The position numbers and the translations under genes were made by a program. The notes under the pieces are model-generated. The model saw only the letters and a program-made list of their open reading frames with translations, was not told the DNA's origin and did no database searches. Of a DNA stretch of 64,000 nucleotides, positions 8,587 through 17,947 are shown one piece after another. The first letter of the stretch is position 1, and each line of letters opens with the position of its first letter. Source of the DNA: Stenotrophomonas maltophilia. Its GTDB lineage: Bacteria > Pseudomonadota > Gammaproteobacteria > Xanthomonadales > Xanthomonadaceae. The stretch covers positions 846,358 to 910,357 of the forward strand of contig FOZF01000001.1 of the NCBI GenBank assembly GCA_900113425.1. Reading direction: 5' to 3'.

Positions 8587-10470
8587 TCAGATGCCGCGCA
8601 CCAGGCGGAACCCGATGCGGGCATTGGTGGTGTCCGAGTCCTGCGATTGCCGCCAGGCCGCCCGGGTCTGTTCGGGAGAGTTCGCCCAGTTGCCTCCGCG
8701 GATCACCCGCGCCCGGCAGCCCGGGTTGAACCAGGCCACGCCGTCGGAGGGCGCACGCCGGTAGCTGGAATGCCAGCAGTCGGCCACCCATTCGCTGAGA
8801 TTTCCGGCCATGTCGTGCAGGCCGAACGCGTTGGCCCGGAAGTTCGCCACCGGCGCCGGGCCCCACCAGCCATCGCCATAGCCGATGAACGCGTTGTGCC
8901 AATGCCGGCCGGACGGCGAGACATCCTTGCTGCCGGTGAAGTTGCCGCTGCCCGGCGGGGGCGTGCCTGCGTCGCCCCAGGGATAGCGGCCGCTGCTGCC
9001 GGCGCGCAGCGCATACTCGAACTCTGCCTCGCTGGGCAGCCGGTAGCTGTAGCCGGTCTGCTCGGACAGCCACGCGGCATAGTTTTCCGCGTCGCGCACG
9101 CTCACATGCATCACCGGCGCGTTGCCCAGCGCGCGTGCGCCGTCGTAATCCGAGCGCCAGTCAACGCCGCTGCGGCGGATGAAGTTGCCGCTGCGCTCGT
9201 CATAGACCACCGAATGACCGCGACGGGTCGCGCGTGGACGGGCATTGGTGGCTTTGACGTAGCGCTCGAAATCGCTGACGGTCACCTCGGTGATGGCCAT
9301 CGCGAAACCGCGGTCAAATCGCACGTAATGCGAAGGGCGCTCGGCATCGGTGGCGCCGGGCTCGCTATCCCCTGCGCCCATCTGGAAGCCGCCATGCGGC
9401 ACCACCACCATCTGCGGGCCACGCCCCCCATCGCGCATCGCGTCGCTGAACACCTGGCCGGGACGGAAGCTGCCGTAATGGGTTGCCAGATCGATGCGCT
9501 CGCGAAGCTGCGCCACGACCGCGTCGCCGGGCAGCGCGATGCGCAGTGCTTCGGCCAGCTTCTCGCGTGCAGGTTTCAGGCCCTGCGGCGTCGCCAGGTC
9601 GCGCAGGCCCTCGTCGCGCAGCTGCGCCAGGGTGTCGGCCCGGATCTGCTCGATGCGCTCGAAGGCGTCGGCGATGGTCGGCGAGGAATCACGGACCTTG
9701 CTGGCTTCGGCCAGCCAGGTGCCGGCACTGGCGAAGTCACGGCGGCGGGCGGCCTCCTCAGCGCGCCGGATCAGGCCGCTCTCCGCTGCGGCAAGGCCCT
9801 GGCGTGCGCGGCGGTTGCCCTCGTCGAGCGCCAACGCCTCGCGGAAACTGCCGATCGCGCCGTCACCGTCCTCGCCGATCCGGTCCGCGCGCAGGTCCTC
9901 CTCGCCGGCCCGGTTGTAGGCCACCACGCGTTGCGCGGTCTCCACCCGCGCCTGCAGGGCACGGACCTTTTCATCGTCAGGGGCCAGGGTCAGCAACACC
10001 AGCGCCTGGCGTCCCGCTTCGGCCAGCGCCTCGCGCTGCTGCAGCGGCCGTACCAGCAAGGCGTCGGTCTGCTGCAGCAGGCGCTGGCGGGCACGCTGCA
10101 GGCCAGCACGGGCCTGGCGGTCATCAGGCACCTCCTGCTGCACCGCCAGCCACAGCGGGATGGCGGCATCGCCATCCTCGTACAGCCGATCCTGGGCGAA
10201 CGCCTGCTCGGCGGCCCTCCGCAGCTGCGCCAGGCTGCGCCCCTCCCGATCGACACGGGGCGGCGTCCACTGCTGCACGTCTTCGGCGGCATCCTCACCT
10301 GCGATGGTCACACTGCCCTGCACCGGCGGCCGATCCTCCGGCGCCGGTGGCGGTGCAGCCCGGCCGGTACCCTCTCCGGCCTTGCCTGCCGGTGTCGGCG
10401 GCGACGGCGTGCAGGCGACCAGAGCCAGGGCCAGGCTGGCGCACAGCGCGGACGACAGCGGAAAACGCAA
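8587..10470 (-). CDS. SUMF1/FGE-domain lipoprotein lacking the FGE catalytic cysteines
   Basis: Predicted lipoprotein of 627 residues with signal peptide and lipobox LVAC near residue 20, so it is likely membrane-anchored in the envelope. Residues about 60-350 are Ala/Arg/Glu-rich and helical, probably TPR-like or coiled-coil. A SUMF1 domain fills the C-terminal 260 residues (GGFQMGAG near 356, ITEVTVSDFERYV, YRLPSEAEFEYALR, FGLHDMAGNLSEWVADCW). The segment that carries the two active cysteines in true formylglycine-generating enzymes reads RGGNWANSPEQTRAAWRQ here and has none. A non-FGE role is therefore likely. No sulfatase gene is adjacent. Confidence 0.85.
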   Translation of the reverse strand: MRFPLSSALCASLALALVACTPSPPTPAGKAGEGTGRAAPPPAPEDRPPVQGSVTIAGEDAAEDVQQWTPPRVDREGRSLAQLRRAAEQAFAQDRLYEDGDAAIPLWLAVQQEVPDDRQARAGLQRARQRLLQQTDALLVRPLQQREALAEAGRQALVLLTLAPDDEKVRALQARVETAQRVVAYNRAGEEDLRADRIGEDGDGAIGSFREALALDEGNRRARQGLAAAESGLIRRAEEAARRRDFASAGTWLAEASKVRDSSPTIADAFERIEQIRADTLAQLRDEGLRDLATPQGLKPAREKLAEALRIALPGDAVVAQLRERIDLATHYGSFRPGQVFSDAMRDGGRGPQMVVVPHGGFQMGAGDSEPGATDAERPSHYVRFDRGFAMAITEVTVSDFERYVKATNARPRATRRGHSVVYDERSGNFIRRSGVDWRSDYDGARALGNAPVMHVSVRDAENYAAWLSEQTGYSYRLPSEAEFEYALRAGSSGRYPWGDAGTPPPGSGNFTGSKDVSPSGRHWHNAFIGYGDGWWGPAPVANFRANAFGLHDMAGNLSEWVADCWHSSYRRAPSDGVAWFNPGCRARVIRGGNWANSPEQTRAAWRQSQDSDTTNARIGFRLVRGI

Positions 10471-10554
10471 GCAGAGCCTCCTTCGGCACGGACGCGGACC
10501 GACGTTAGGCTATTCTCCCCTGCCTGAGCAAACCCGAGTAGCAGGCCCTGACCC

Positions 10555-11634
10555 GTGGCAATCTGGATCACCACCCCCGCCGAGCTGGATGCGTACTACC
10601 AGCAGCGTCCCACCCGCATCGGTCTGGACACCGAATTCATCCGTGAACGCACCTTCTGGCCGCAACTGGCGCTGGTGCAGATGGCGGTCGACGAGGACAT
10701 CCTGCTGATCGACCCGCTGATTCCCGGCATGCCCGAAGCACTGGCCCCCTGGCTGACCGATACGTCGATCATCAAGGTGATGCACAGCGCCAGCGAGGAT
10801 CTGGTGGCCTTCAAATGGACCTGCGGCGTGCTGCCACGACCGCTGTTCGATACCCAGATCGGCGCGGCGCTGGCCGGCATCGGTGCCGGCATGGGCTACC
10901 AGAAGCTGGTGCAGGAGATCACCGGCGTGACCCTGGCCAAGGGCGAGACCCGCTCGGACTGGATGCGCCGCCCGCTCTCCGAGTCGCAGCTGCAGTATGC
11001 CGCCGATGACGTCGAGCACCTGTTCGCGCTGCATGACGCGATCGACGCGAGACTGCAGGCGCTGGGACGCCAGCAGTGGCTGCACGACGACGCGGAGCGC
11101 CTGCTGGCCAGCGTCGCCAACGATGAAGACCGCTGGCCGCACCTGTCCATGCGTTCGGCCCAGTTCCTCGATGCCGAAGCACAGCGACGCCTGCTGCGGC
11201 TGCTGCGCTGGCGCGATGTACAGGCTCGCCAGAGTGACCGGCCTCGGAGCTGGATCCTGGACAACGAACTTGCCGCCCTGCTGGCGCGCTCGCCACCGGC
11301 CGATGTCGACGCACTCGCCAAGCTGTTCGAGCCGTTCCCGAAGGCGCCGCGCAAGCTGACGGCCGCCGTGTGGCAGGCTCTGGACACTCCGCTGGCCGAT
11401 GAGCAGGACGCGCCGCTGGCAAGCCAGCCCACCGACAGCAGCAAGAAGACGCTGAAGAAAATGCAGGACGCCGTGGCCGAATGCAGCCGCGAACTGGGCC
11501 TGGCGGACGGCGTGCTGGCCTCGCGCAAGCATCTGGAAAGCTATCTGGAGCACCGCCAGTGGCCGTCGGCGCTGGCCGGCTGGCGCCAGCAGGCGCTGGA
11601 ATCGCGCCTGCAGCCATTGTTGCCGGTGCGCTGA
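10555..11634 (+). CDS. rnd: Ribonuclease D
   Basis: 3'-to-5' exoribonuclease for tRNA 3' maturation. The 359-residue product starts at GTG 10555. DEDD motifs are visible: LDTEF near 24-28, HSASEDL near 77-83 and YAADDVEHL near 148-156. An HRDC domain lies at about 205-290. The gene is divergent from the SUMF1 lipoprotein gene (84 bp between starts) and convergent with the TonB-dependent receptor, sharing a GC-rich hairpin between the two stops. Confidence 0.95.
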   Translation: MAIWITTPAELDAYYQQRPTRIGLDTEFIRERTFWPQLALVQMAVDEDILLIDPLIPGMPEALAPWLTDTSIIKVMHSASEDLVAFKWTCGVLPRPLFDTQIGAALAGIGAGMGYQKLVQEITGVTLAKGETRSDWMRRPLSESQLQYAADDVEHLFALHDAIDARLQALGRQQWLHDDAERLLASVANDEDRWPHLSMRSAQFLDAEAQRRLLRLLRWRDVQARQSDRPRSWILDNELAALLARSPPADVDALAKLFEPFPKAPRKLTAAVWQALDTPLADEQDAPLASQPTDSSKKTLKKMQDAVAECSRELGLADGVLASRKHLESYLEHRQWPSALAGWRQQALESRLQPLLPVR

Positions 11635-11653
11635 CAGCCCGCTGCAGCAACGG

Positions 11654-11686
11654 AAAGGGCGGCCAGGATCACCGGGCCGCCCCTTC
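11654..11686. terminator. Hairpin between convergent rnd and TonB receptor
   Basis: Arms GGGCGGCC (11657-11664) and GGCCGCCC (11675-11682) with a 10-nt loop, flanked by AAA and CTT. It sits exactly between two convergent stop codons, so it may act as a bidirectional terminator. The T runs are short. Confidence 0.5.
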
Positions 11687-11700
11687 CCGCAACCGTTCGA

Positions 11701-14031
11701 TTACCAGTTCATGTTCAGCGACACACCCACGGTACGCGGCTCGTTGTACACCGCGGCCATGTAGTTCTCGATCACGCCCTTGAGGTTCTTCTCGTTGGTG
11801 ATGTTGCGTGCGAACAGCGCGACTTCATAGGCACCGTAGTTGCCGGAGTAGCCGATCTTCAGGCCGCCCTCGAAGTCCCCCTTGGAGTTGAACTCCTTGC
11901 TGTCATACAGCACGAAGCTGGTGTAGCCCTGCTTGTTCCAGTCAGTGGACACGAACATGGTGGCGGCGTCGCTGACCGGGAAATCGTAGCGTGCGGCCAG
12001 GTTGACGTTGTACTTCGGTGCGTTCGGCAACGGGTTGCCGTCGATCTGCGCGAAGGTGTTCGCCCCCACCTTGATGGTCGGATCATCCACCGTGCACACC
12101 ACCTGGCCATTCAGGCCGCAGACCTGCGCGTACACGCGCTTGTCCTTGATTTCGCTGTGCAGCAGGCTGACGCCGGCGCTCAGGGTCAGGTTGGGAACCG
12201 GACGCAGTTCCATGTCCGCTTCGAAACCATACGCCTTGGCCTTGTCTGCGTTGAACAGCACGCCGTTGCCGTCCGAATCGTTACCGTTGAGCTGGATATC
12301 GTTGACGGTGTAGGTGAACGCGGTGGCGTTCAGGCGCAGGCGGTTGTCCCACAGGCTGCTCTTCACGCCGGCCTCCCAGGACAGGATGGTCTCCGAGTCG
12401 GCGGTGGTGAAGTCGGCATTGAACACAGCCGAACGGCCCTGGATGGTCGGCCCGCGGAAACCGCGCGCCACCTTCGCATAGACGCTGACGTCCGGCGTGA
12501 TCTGGTACATCGCACTCAGGTCCCAGCTGGGCGTGGTATCGGACATCCTGACGTCGGTACGGCCCTTGTAGGTCACCACTCCGGCAGCGGTATCGGCGGT
12601 CTTCAGCAGCCGGGTGTGCTTCTCGTCGCGGGTCTGGCGCAGGCCGGCGGTGACCGTGAACCTGTCGGTGAAGGCGTAGCTGAGCTGGCCGAAACCGGCC
12701 CAGGAGGTGTTCTTGTTGCGCAGGCGTACCCAGTTGTTCGGATTGCGCGCAGCACCCTGCAGGAACCAGGCACGCTGGTAGAAGTCGGTGGTGTCGCTGC
12801 CGTTGAAATAGAACGCGCCGGCCTGCCACTGCAACGCGCTGTCGTCATGGCTGGCCAGACGGAATTCCTGGGTCCACTGGTCGAGGTCGCGGATCCGGCC
12901 CATCGACTGGCCGTAGCCATTCGGCACGCCGTTGACCGGATAGTTCACCGCAGCACCGCCATCGGTATCGCCACGGCTGTAACCGGAGGTGGTTTCATAC
13001 GCGGTGATCGAAGTGAAGTCGATCGCGCCGAAGTCGTAGCGCGCCTTCACCGAGCCACCGTAGGTCTTGTAGGCCTGCGGGTTGTTGTCGGCTTCGTCGT
13101 AGGCGACCTGGTCGCGCGGCACGTCGGTGCGGTTGGAACCCTTGGTCAGCGCACCGCGCAGGAACAGGGTCGAGGTGCCTTCGTAATCGCGCGCGTGTGC
13201 CGAGGCCAGGATCGAGAACTGCTCGCTCGGCGCCAGCAGCAGCTGGGCGCGGACGTTGCGGTCATCGAAACCACCCATGGCGTTCTTCTTCGGGCTGACG
13301 GTGCCGTCCGCACTCGGGCCGCTGTAGGTGTTGTCGACATAGTCGTCGCGATGCTGGTACAGGGCCGACACACGGAACGAGGCGATATCGTTGATCGGAC
13401 CGCCGAAACCGCCATCGATCGACACGCTGTTGTAACTGGCGTAGCTGGCGCTGACGCGACCGGTGTAGTCCTGCGTCGGCTTGAGCGTGTCGAACTTGAC
13501 GATGCCGGCCGTGGTGTTGCGGCCGAACAGCGAACCCTGCGGGCCGCGCAGCACTTCCACCTGGTCCACGTCGTAGACCGGATTGGACTTGAGCACCACG
13601 TGCTCCAGCACCACGTCATCCTGGATGATCGACACCGGCTGGGAAGCACCCAGATAGAAATCGATGTTGCCCAGCCCGCGGATGTAGAAGCGCGGGAAGA
13701 TGCGACCGGTGGTGGTTTCCGCATACAGGCTCGGCACGCGGCCGGACAGCGCCAGCAGGGTGTCGTCACCGCCGGCGGTGAAGTCGCGCATGCGCTCGCC
13801 CTGCACGACGCCCACCGACACCGGCACCTCCTGCAGATTCTGCTCACGGTGTTCGGCGGTCACGGTGATGGTATCCAGCCCGGTGGGGGTCGGCGCACTG
13901 TCCTGCGCCGCGGCGCCGAAGCTGCCGACCAGCGCCAGGCCTGCGCAGGCCAGCGCGAGCGGATGGCGACGGAAGGAAACGAGGGAAGACGACATGCCCG
14001 ACAGACGGCGGGAATCGGTATGGGAAGGCAT
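11701..14031 (-). CDS. TonB-dependent outer-membrane receptor
   Basis: Outer-membrane beta-barrel receptor that takes up a scarce ligand using TonB energy. From ATG 14031 it is 776 residues; ATG 13995 (764 residues) is an alternative that begins right at a classical signal peptide cleaved at GAAAQ. A TonB-box-like TITVTAE follows, then a plug domain (NLQEVPVSV; VEVLRGPQGSLFGRNTTAG) and the barrel, ending in the aromatic residue (LNMNW) expected for BAM recognition. The plug motifs resemble the FecA/FyuA-like and hydrophobic-substrate receptor families. The ligand cannot be told from sequence. No regulator or transporter gene is adjacent. Confidence 0.92.
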   Translation of the reverse strand: MPSHTDSRRLSGMSSSLVSFRRHPLALACAGLALVGSFGAAAQDSAPTPTGLDTITVTAEHREQNLQEVPVSVGVVQGERMRDFTAGGDDTLLALSGRVPSLYAETTTGRIFPRFYIRGLGNIDFYLGASQPVSIIQDDVVLEHVVLKSNPVYDVDQVEVLRGPQGSLFGRNTTAGIVKFDTLKPTQDYTGRVSASYASYNSVSIDGGFGGPINDIASFRVSALYQHRDDYVDNTYSGPSADGTVSPKKNAMGGFDDRNVRAQLLLAPSEQFSILASAHARDYEGTSTLFLRGALTKGSNRTDVPRDQVAYDEADNNPQAYKTYGGSVKARYDFGAIDFTSITAYETTSGYSRGDTDGGAAVNYPVNGVPNGYGQSMGRIRDLDQWTQEFRLASHDDSALQWQAGAFYFNGSDTTDFYQRAWFLQGAARNPNNWVRLRNKNTSWAGFGQLSYAFTDRFTVTAGLRQTRDEKHTRLLKTADTAAGVVTYKGRTDVRMSDTTPSWDLSAMYQITPDVSVYAKVARGFRGPTIQGRSAVFNADFTTADSETILSWEAGVKSSLWDNRLRLNATAFTYTVNDIQLNGNDSDGNGVLFNADKAKAYGFEADMELRPVPNLTLSAGVSLLHSEIKDKRVYAQVCGLNGQVVCTVDDPTIKVGANTFAQIDGNPLPNAPKYNVNLAARYDFPVSDAATMFVSTDWNKQGYTSFVLYDSKEFNSKGDFEGGLKIGYSGNYGAYEVALFARNITNEKNLKGVIENYMAAVYNEPRTVGVSLNMNW

Positions 14032-14207
14032 CGAAAGCTCTGAGGAGACGTCCGGGCGGCCTGCGCGGGCCGGGCGGCGAGAAAGGGAACTGCTGCGCAG
14101 ACTGGGGATTATCCTCCAAATTGTTACGATTTCGTTTCGCGCAGCGGAATCGCACGAAAGCCGGCGGACTCGGCACAGTCGCCTCTGGCCACGGTCGGGC
14201 GCGTTGC

Positions 14208-14236
14208 TTGGCAAGGCCGACCGCCAGCGATACAAT
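14208..14236 (+). promoter_or_regulatory. Promoter of tRNA-Ala
   Basis: TTGGCA (14208-14213), a 17-bp spacer, and TACAAT (14231-14236). The tRNA starts 14 bases further on, after a GC-rich stretch typical of stable-RNA promoters. Confidence 0.7.
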
Positions 14237-14249
14237 GACGGCGCACTAC

Positions 14250-14325
<76 letters not shown>

Positions 14326-14346
14326 CCTACAGCCCACCAGGGCATG

Positions 14347-14387
14347 AAAAAGGCCGGAACTCCTGACACCCAGGGTCCGGCCTTTTT
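14347..14387 (+). terminator. Rho-independent terminator of tRNA-Ala
   Basis: Perfect arms AAAAAGGCCGGA (14347-14358) and TCCGGCCTTTTT (14376-14387), with the T run built into the 3' arm. It lies 21 nt after the tRNA CCA. Confidence 0.85.
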
Positions 14388-14512
14388 CGTTGCACGCCCC
14401 GGGCGACCGGGTCGATGGGATCCGCGCCTTGCGCATGACCGATCCCGGTGGCGACACACCCAGCATCGGGCAGCCGCTGACCCGGGCCGACGGCGCCTGA
14501 AGCAATCACGCT

Positions 14513-14686
14513 TCAGGCAGGCTCCTGCCCCCCATCCTTGCGCCGTGGACTGCGCGAGTGGGTGTCACGTACCTGCTGGTCGCGCTGTCCCGGACGCTGC
14601 TTGGCGACGTCGTCCTGCTTCCGGTCCTGGCGGCTTTCCTGCACCCCCTGACGTGGATCGGGCGTGTCCTTTTCGTGTCTGCTCAT
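14513..14686 (-). CDS. Small, highly charged hydrophilic protein (unknown)
   Basis: A 57-residue frame from ATG 14686 with a CGGAG Shine-Dalgarno 7 nt upstream. Nearly every residue is Lys, Arg, Asp, Glu, Gln, Ser or Pro and there is almost no hydrophobic core, so the product is probably intrinsically disordered. Such composition occurs in small stress-related proteins. I do not recognise the family. Composition alone could arise by chance in GC-rich DNA; the ribosome binding site is the main support. Confidence 0.5.
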   Translation of the reverse strand: MSRHEKDTPDPRQGVQESRQDRKQDDVAKQRPGQRDQQVRDTHSRSPRRKDGGQEPA

Positions 14687-14795
14687 GCGTGGCTCCGCCG
14701 CCGGCGGAGGCCGACGCTGATGCCACGCTAGAGGTCGCCGGGTAACGGACGGGTCATTCCGGCGCGAACGCCATGTGCAGCCGCCTGCCGTCCGC

Positions 14796-15557
14796 TCAGG
14801 TGCGATTGATGGATACCCCGCCGTCCACGCGCATCGCACTGCCGGTCACGAAGCTGCCTTCATCACTGGCCAGGAACAGCGCAGCGTTGGCGATCTCTTC
14901 CGGCCCGGCCAGACGCTTGAGCGCATGCAGCGACCGCACGAAGTCCAGCGCATCCTCGTCGGGGGCAGCCTGCCGGCCCATCTCGGTGTCGGTGCCACCG
15001 GGCAGCAGCACGTTGCAACGCACGCCCCGTGCGCCGTACTCGGCGGCGATCACCTGGCTCAGGCCGATCAGCCCGGCCTTGCTCGAGGCGTAGGCGGCCA
15101 TGCCGGGCAAGCCGACGGTATGGCCGACGATGGTGCCGACGAACACCAGCGAGCCGCCGCCCCGCGCCAGCAGGGCCGGCAACTGCGCACGCGCGGCGTG
15201 GAAGGCTGCATCGAGGTTGGTGGCCATCACCTGCCTCCAGGCGTCTACCGGAAACTCCGCAGCGGGCACGCCCGGCCCCAGCATCCCGGCGTTGTTGATC
15301 GCGATGTCCAGGCCTCCGAAGGCCCGCTGCGCCAGGTCGACCAGCACCTGTGCAGTGTCCGGCCGGGCGACATCGGCGGAATGCACCACCACCTCGCCCC
15401 CGGCAGCACGGATCTGATCGGCCAGCGCCTGCAACGGCTCCGGCTGCCGCGCGTTGAGCACCAGCCTTGCGCCCTCGGCGGCGAAACGCAGCGCGCAGGC
15501 GCGGCCGATGCCGGCACTGGCACCGGTGATGAGGGCGATCTTGTCGTGCAGGCGCAT
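14796..15557 (-). CDS. SDR-family NAD(P)-dependent oxidoreductase
   Basis: Classical short-chain dehydrogenase of 253 residues from ATG 15557. The Rossmann motif TGASAGIG is at 11-18, INNAG at 87-91 and YASSK at 156-160 (catalytic Tyr156, Lys160). The position that is usually the catalytic serine in this subfamily reads Thr142 (VGTIVGHT). The C-terminal segment LFLASDEGSFVTGSAMRVDGG is typical. Substrate unknown. The gene is divergent from the ada-like gene across 132 bp. Confidence 0.9.
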   Translation of the reverse strand: MRLHDKIALITGASAGIGRACALRFAAEGARLVLNARQPEPLQALADQIRAAGGEVVVHSADVARPDTAQVLVDLAQRAFGGLDIAINNAGMLGPGVPAAEFPVDAWRQVMATNLDAAFHAARAQLPALLARGGGSLVFVGTIVGHTVGLPGMAAYASSKAGLIGLSQVIAAEYGARGVRCNVLLPGGTDTEMGRQAAPDEDALDFVRSLHALKRLAGPEEIANAALFLASDEGSFVTGSAMRVDGGVSINRT

Positions 15558-15689
15558 GTTCGGGGTCCAGGCAGTGAAGTGGACCCTACGATGTCGCGCC
15601 CCTGCCCCGTTGACACTCCGTTTCCGGGCCCTGCTGGCGCGTGCAGGAAACGGAGTTTCCGCCAGCGGGGCACGTGCCAGAATCAACGC

Positions 15690-16529
15690 ATGGACACTGC
15701 CATCGCAACCACCGATGCCCGCGTCGAACGCGTCTGCCGCCACCTGCAGGCCCGTCTCGACGAACCCTCGCTGCAGGAGCTTGCAGAACTGGCGGGCTGC
15801 AGCCCGACCCGGCTGCATCGCCTGTTCAAGCAGGCCACCGGATTGACCCCGAAGCAGTATGCGGCAGCCCTGCGTGCCGATCGGCTGCGCACAGGACTGC
15901 AACAGCAGGCGCGCATCACCGATGCCTTCCACGACGCCGGCTTCGGCTCCAGCGGCCGCTTCTACGAGAACGCGCCGCGCCTGCTGGGAATGACGCCGCG
16001 GAAATGGCGCAGCGGTGGACGCGGTGAGGTGATCCATTTCGCCATCGCCGAAAGCTCGCTGGGCAGCGTACTGGTGGCCAGCAGCAGCATCGGCGTGGTG
16101 GCGATCCTGCTCGGCGACGATCCGGAAACGCTGCTGCAGTCGTTGCAGCAACGCTTCCGCCAGGCGGAGCTGGTCGGCGCTGACAGTGGCTACGAGCAGC
16201 TGGTGGCGCAGGTGATCGGCCTGGTCGAGGATCCGGCACGTGGCGCGACACTGCCACTGGACATCCGCGGCACAGCCTTCCAGCAGCGCGTCTGGCAGGC
16301 GCTGCAGCAGATTCCCCAGGGGCAGACCGCATCGTATGCCGACATTGCCGCGCGCATCGGCGCGCCGCGCTCCAGCCGCGCGGTCGCGCGTGCCTGCGCC
16401 AGCAATCCACTGGCGGTGGCAGTGCCATGCCATCGCGTGGTGCGCCGCGATGGCGATCTGTCCGGCTATGCCTGGGGTGTGGCCCGCAAGCGCGAACTCC
16501 TGCGCCGGGAGAACGCCGCCAACGGCTGA
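15690..16529 (+). CDS. ada: AraC-type HTH / O6-methylguanine-DNA methyltransferase (Ada without N-terminal zinc domain)
   Basis: A 279-residue fusion of an AraC-family helix-turn-helix domain (about 10-105) and a suicidal O6-alkylguanine-DNA methyltransferase domain (about 115-275). The methyl-acceptor motif AVPCHRV has Cys247. The N-terminal Cys4 zinc domain of E. coli Ada, which takes methyl groups from phosphotriesters and switches Ada into an activator, is absent, because the protein starts just before the HTH. It should therefore repair O6-meG but cannot be activated in the classical Ada way. Confidence 0.9.
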   Translation: MDTAIATTDARVERVCRHLQARLDEPSLQELAELAGCSPTRLHRLFKQATGLTPKQYAAALRADRLRTGLQQQARITDAFHDAGFGSSGRFYENAPRLLGMTPRKWRSGGRGEVIHFAIAESSLGSVLVASSSIGVVAILLGDDPETLLQSLQQRFRQAELVGADSGYEQLVAQVIGLVEDPARGATLPLDIRGTAFQQRVWQALQQIPQGQTASYADIAARIGAPRSSRAVARACASNPLAVAVPCHRVVRRDGDLSGYAWGVARKRELLRRENAANG

Positions 16530-16618
16530 TGCCGCCACATCAGGACCGGTGGATGCCGACCGTGGCCGGCTCGCGCCGTGGCAGCGCCGGGCCATGCCCT
16601 GCGGACACCGGCGAGGGC

Positions 16619-17644
16619 TCAGTCCAGCTTCACCACCAGCTTGCCGAAGTTGCGCCCCTGCAGCAGCCCGAAGAAGGCATCCGGTGCGCTCTGCAGCCCT
16701 TCGACCACGTCCTCGCGATACTGGATGCGCCCTTCCCGCAGCCAGTGCGCCATCTCGCGCTCGAACTGCGGCCACAGGTGGTTGAAGTCGTGCACGATGA
16801 AGCCGCGCACCGTCAGCCGCTGCCGCAGGATCTGGCTGAACAATGCCGGCAGGCGATCGGGCCCGGGATGCTCGACGCCGCGCGCGTTGTAGGTGGCGAT
16901 GGTGCCGCAGACCGGAATGCGGGCGAAATCGTTGAGCAGTGGCAGCACCGCGTCGAGTACGTGGCCGCCGACATTCTCGAAGTAGACGTCGATGCCGTCC
17001 GGCACGGCGGCGCGCAGCTGCGCGGCGAAATCAGCCGCGCGATGGTCCAGCGCTACATCCACGCCAAGCGACTGCAGGTAGGCGCGCTTGCCATCGCCGC
17101 CGGCAATGGCGACCACGCGGGCGCCCTGCAGTTTGGCCAGCTGGGCAACGGTTGCCCCCACCGGCCCGGTCGCAGCGGCGACCACCAGCGTCTCGCCCGG
17201 CTGCAGCCGGGCGATTTCATGCAGGCTGGAATACGCGGTGAATCCCGGCATGCCATACACGCCCAGCGCCGTGCTGAGAGGCAGGCCCGCCGGGTCCAGC
17301 CGGCGCCCCAGCACCTGTGCATCCAGCACCGCATGGGTCTGCCATCCACCCGGCGCCAGGAACAGCGCGCCCACCTCGATTCCGGCCGCATTCGACTGCA
17401 GCACTTCGGCGACGGTCTGCCCTTCCATCACCGCACCCACGGCGACGGGAGGCGCATAGGAGGGTCCCTCGTCCATGCGCCCGCGCATATAGGGATCCAG
17501 CGACAGATAGCGGTTGCGCAGCAGCACCTGTCCTGCTGCCGGCGCCGGCAGCGGCGACTGCTCCAGGCGGAAATTGGCAGCGATCGGCGCGCCCTGCGGC
17601 CGCGAGGCAAGCACGATGCGGGTAGTGGTCGGTTGATCAGCCAT
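16619..17644 (-). CDS. MDR-family NADP-dependent oxidoreductase (curcumin reductase/leukotriene B4 dehydrogenase type)
   Basis: A 341-residue medium-chain reductase from ATG 17644. The N-terminal GroES-like part has LSLDPYMRGRM. The nucleotide-binding region has AATGPVGATVAQLAK, and DVYFENVGG is characteristic of the YncB/PTGR branch. There are no zinc ligands, as expected for this branch, which reduces activated double bonds of enones. It is convergent with ada and 371 bp from the tRNA-Phe pair. Substrate unknown. Confidence 0.9.
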   Translation of the reverse strand: MADQPTTTRIVLASRPQGAPIAANFRLEQSPLPAPAAGQVLLRNRYLSLDPYMRGRMDEGPSYAPPVAVGAVMEGQTVAEVLQSNAAGIEVGALFLAPGGWQTHAVLDAQVLGRRLDPAGLPLSTALGVYGMPGFTAYSSLHEIARLQPGETLVVAAATGPVGATVAQLAKLQGARVVAIAGGDGKRAYLQSLGVDVALDHRAADFAAQLRAAVPDGIDVYFENVGGHVLDAVLPLLNDFARIPVCGTIATYNARGVEHPGPDRLPALFSQILRQRLTVRGFIVHDFNHLWPQFEREMAHWLREGRIQYREDVVEGLQSAPDAFFGLLQGRNFGKLVVKLD

Positions 17645-17947
17645 GGGATGGACTCTGCTGCGGGCAGCATTGGACAGGAGGGGCGACAATACGCCGCGAC
17701 GATCGGCGCATGCGGCGGCGAAAACAGCGTTCCATCGCCTGCCTGATGCAACCGCGGCCGCACGCCTTGCCCCTGCATGTTTGCCGATGCGGGCGGTCCG
17801 CTGATTTCCGCTGCAGGCGACGATCCTCGCCGCCGCCGCGACCACCCGCCTCGTCCGCCATCGACCTGCGCCGCCACCTCGACACGACGCAGGATCAACC
17901 ACTTGCGCCCGCGCAGACGGCAATGTGAAGGTTTTTTTCCAAAATGC
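17645..17947. other. Intergenic region upstream of the tRNA-Phe genes
   Basis: A stretch of about 300 bp between the divergent oxidoreductase and tRNA-Phe genes. Open frames here are Arg/Pro-rich and lack ribosome binding sites. I see no convincing gene, repeat or RNA in it. The tRNA promoter begins at its right edge. Confidence 0.5.

Noticed and set aside
8587..10470. Sulfatase-modifying enzyme with partner sulfatase
   Set aside because: No sulfatase in the window and the active-site cysteines are absent.
17710..17928. Small basic protein upstream of tRNA-Phe
   Set aside because: Arg/Pro-rich frame without ribosome binding site in a GC-rich intergenic region; nothing supports it.
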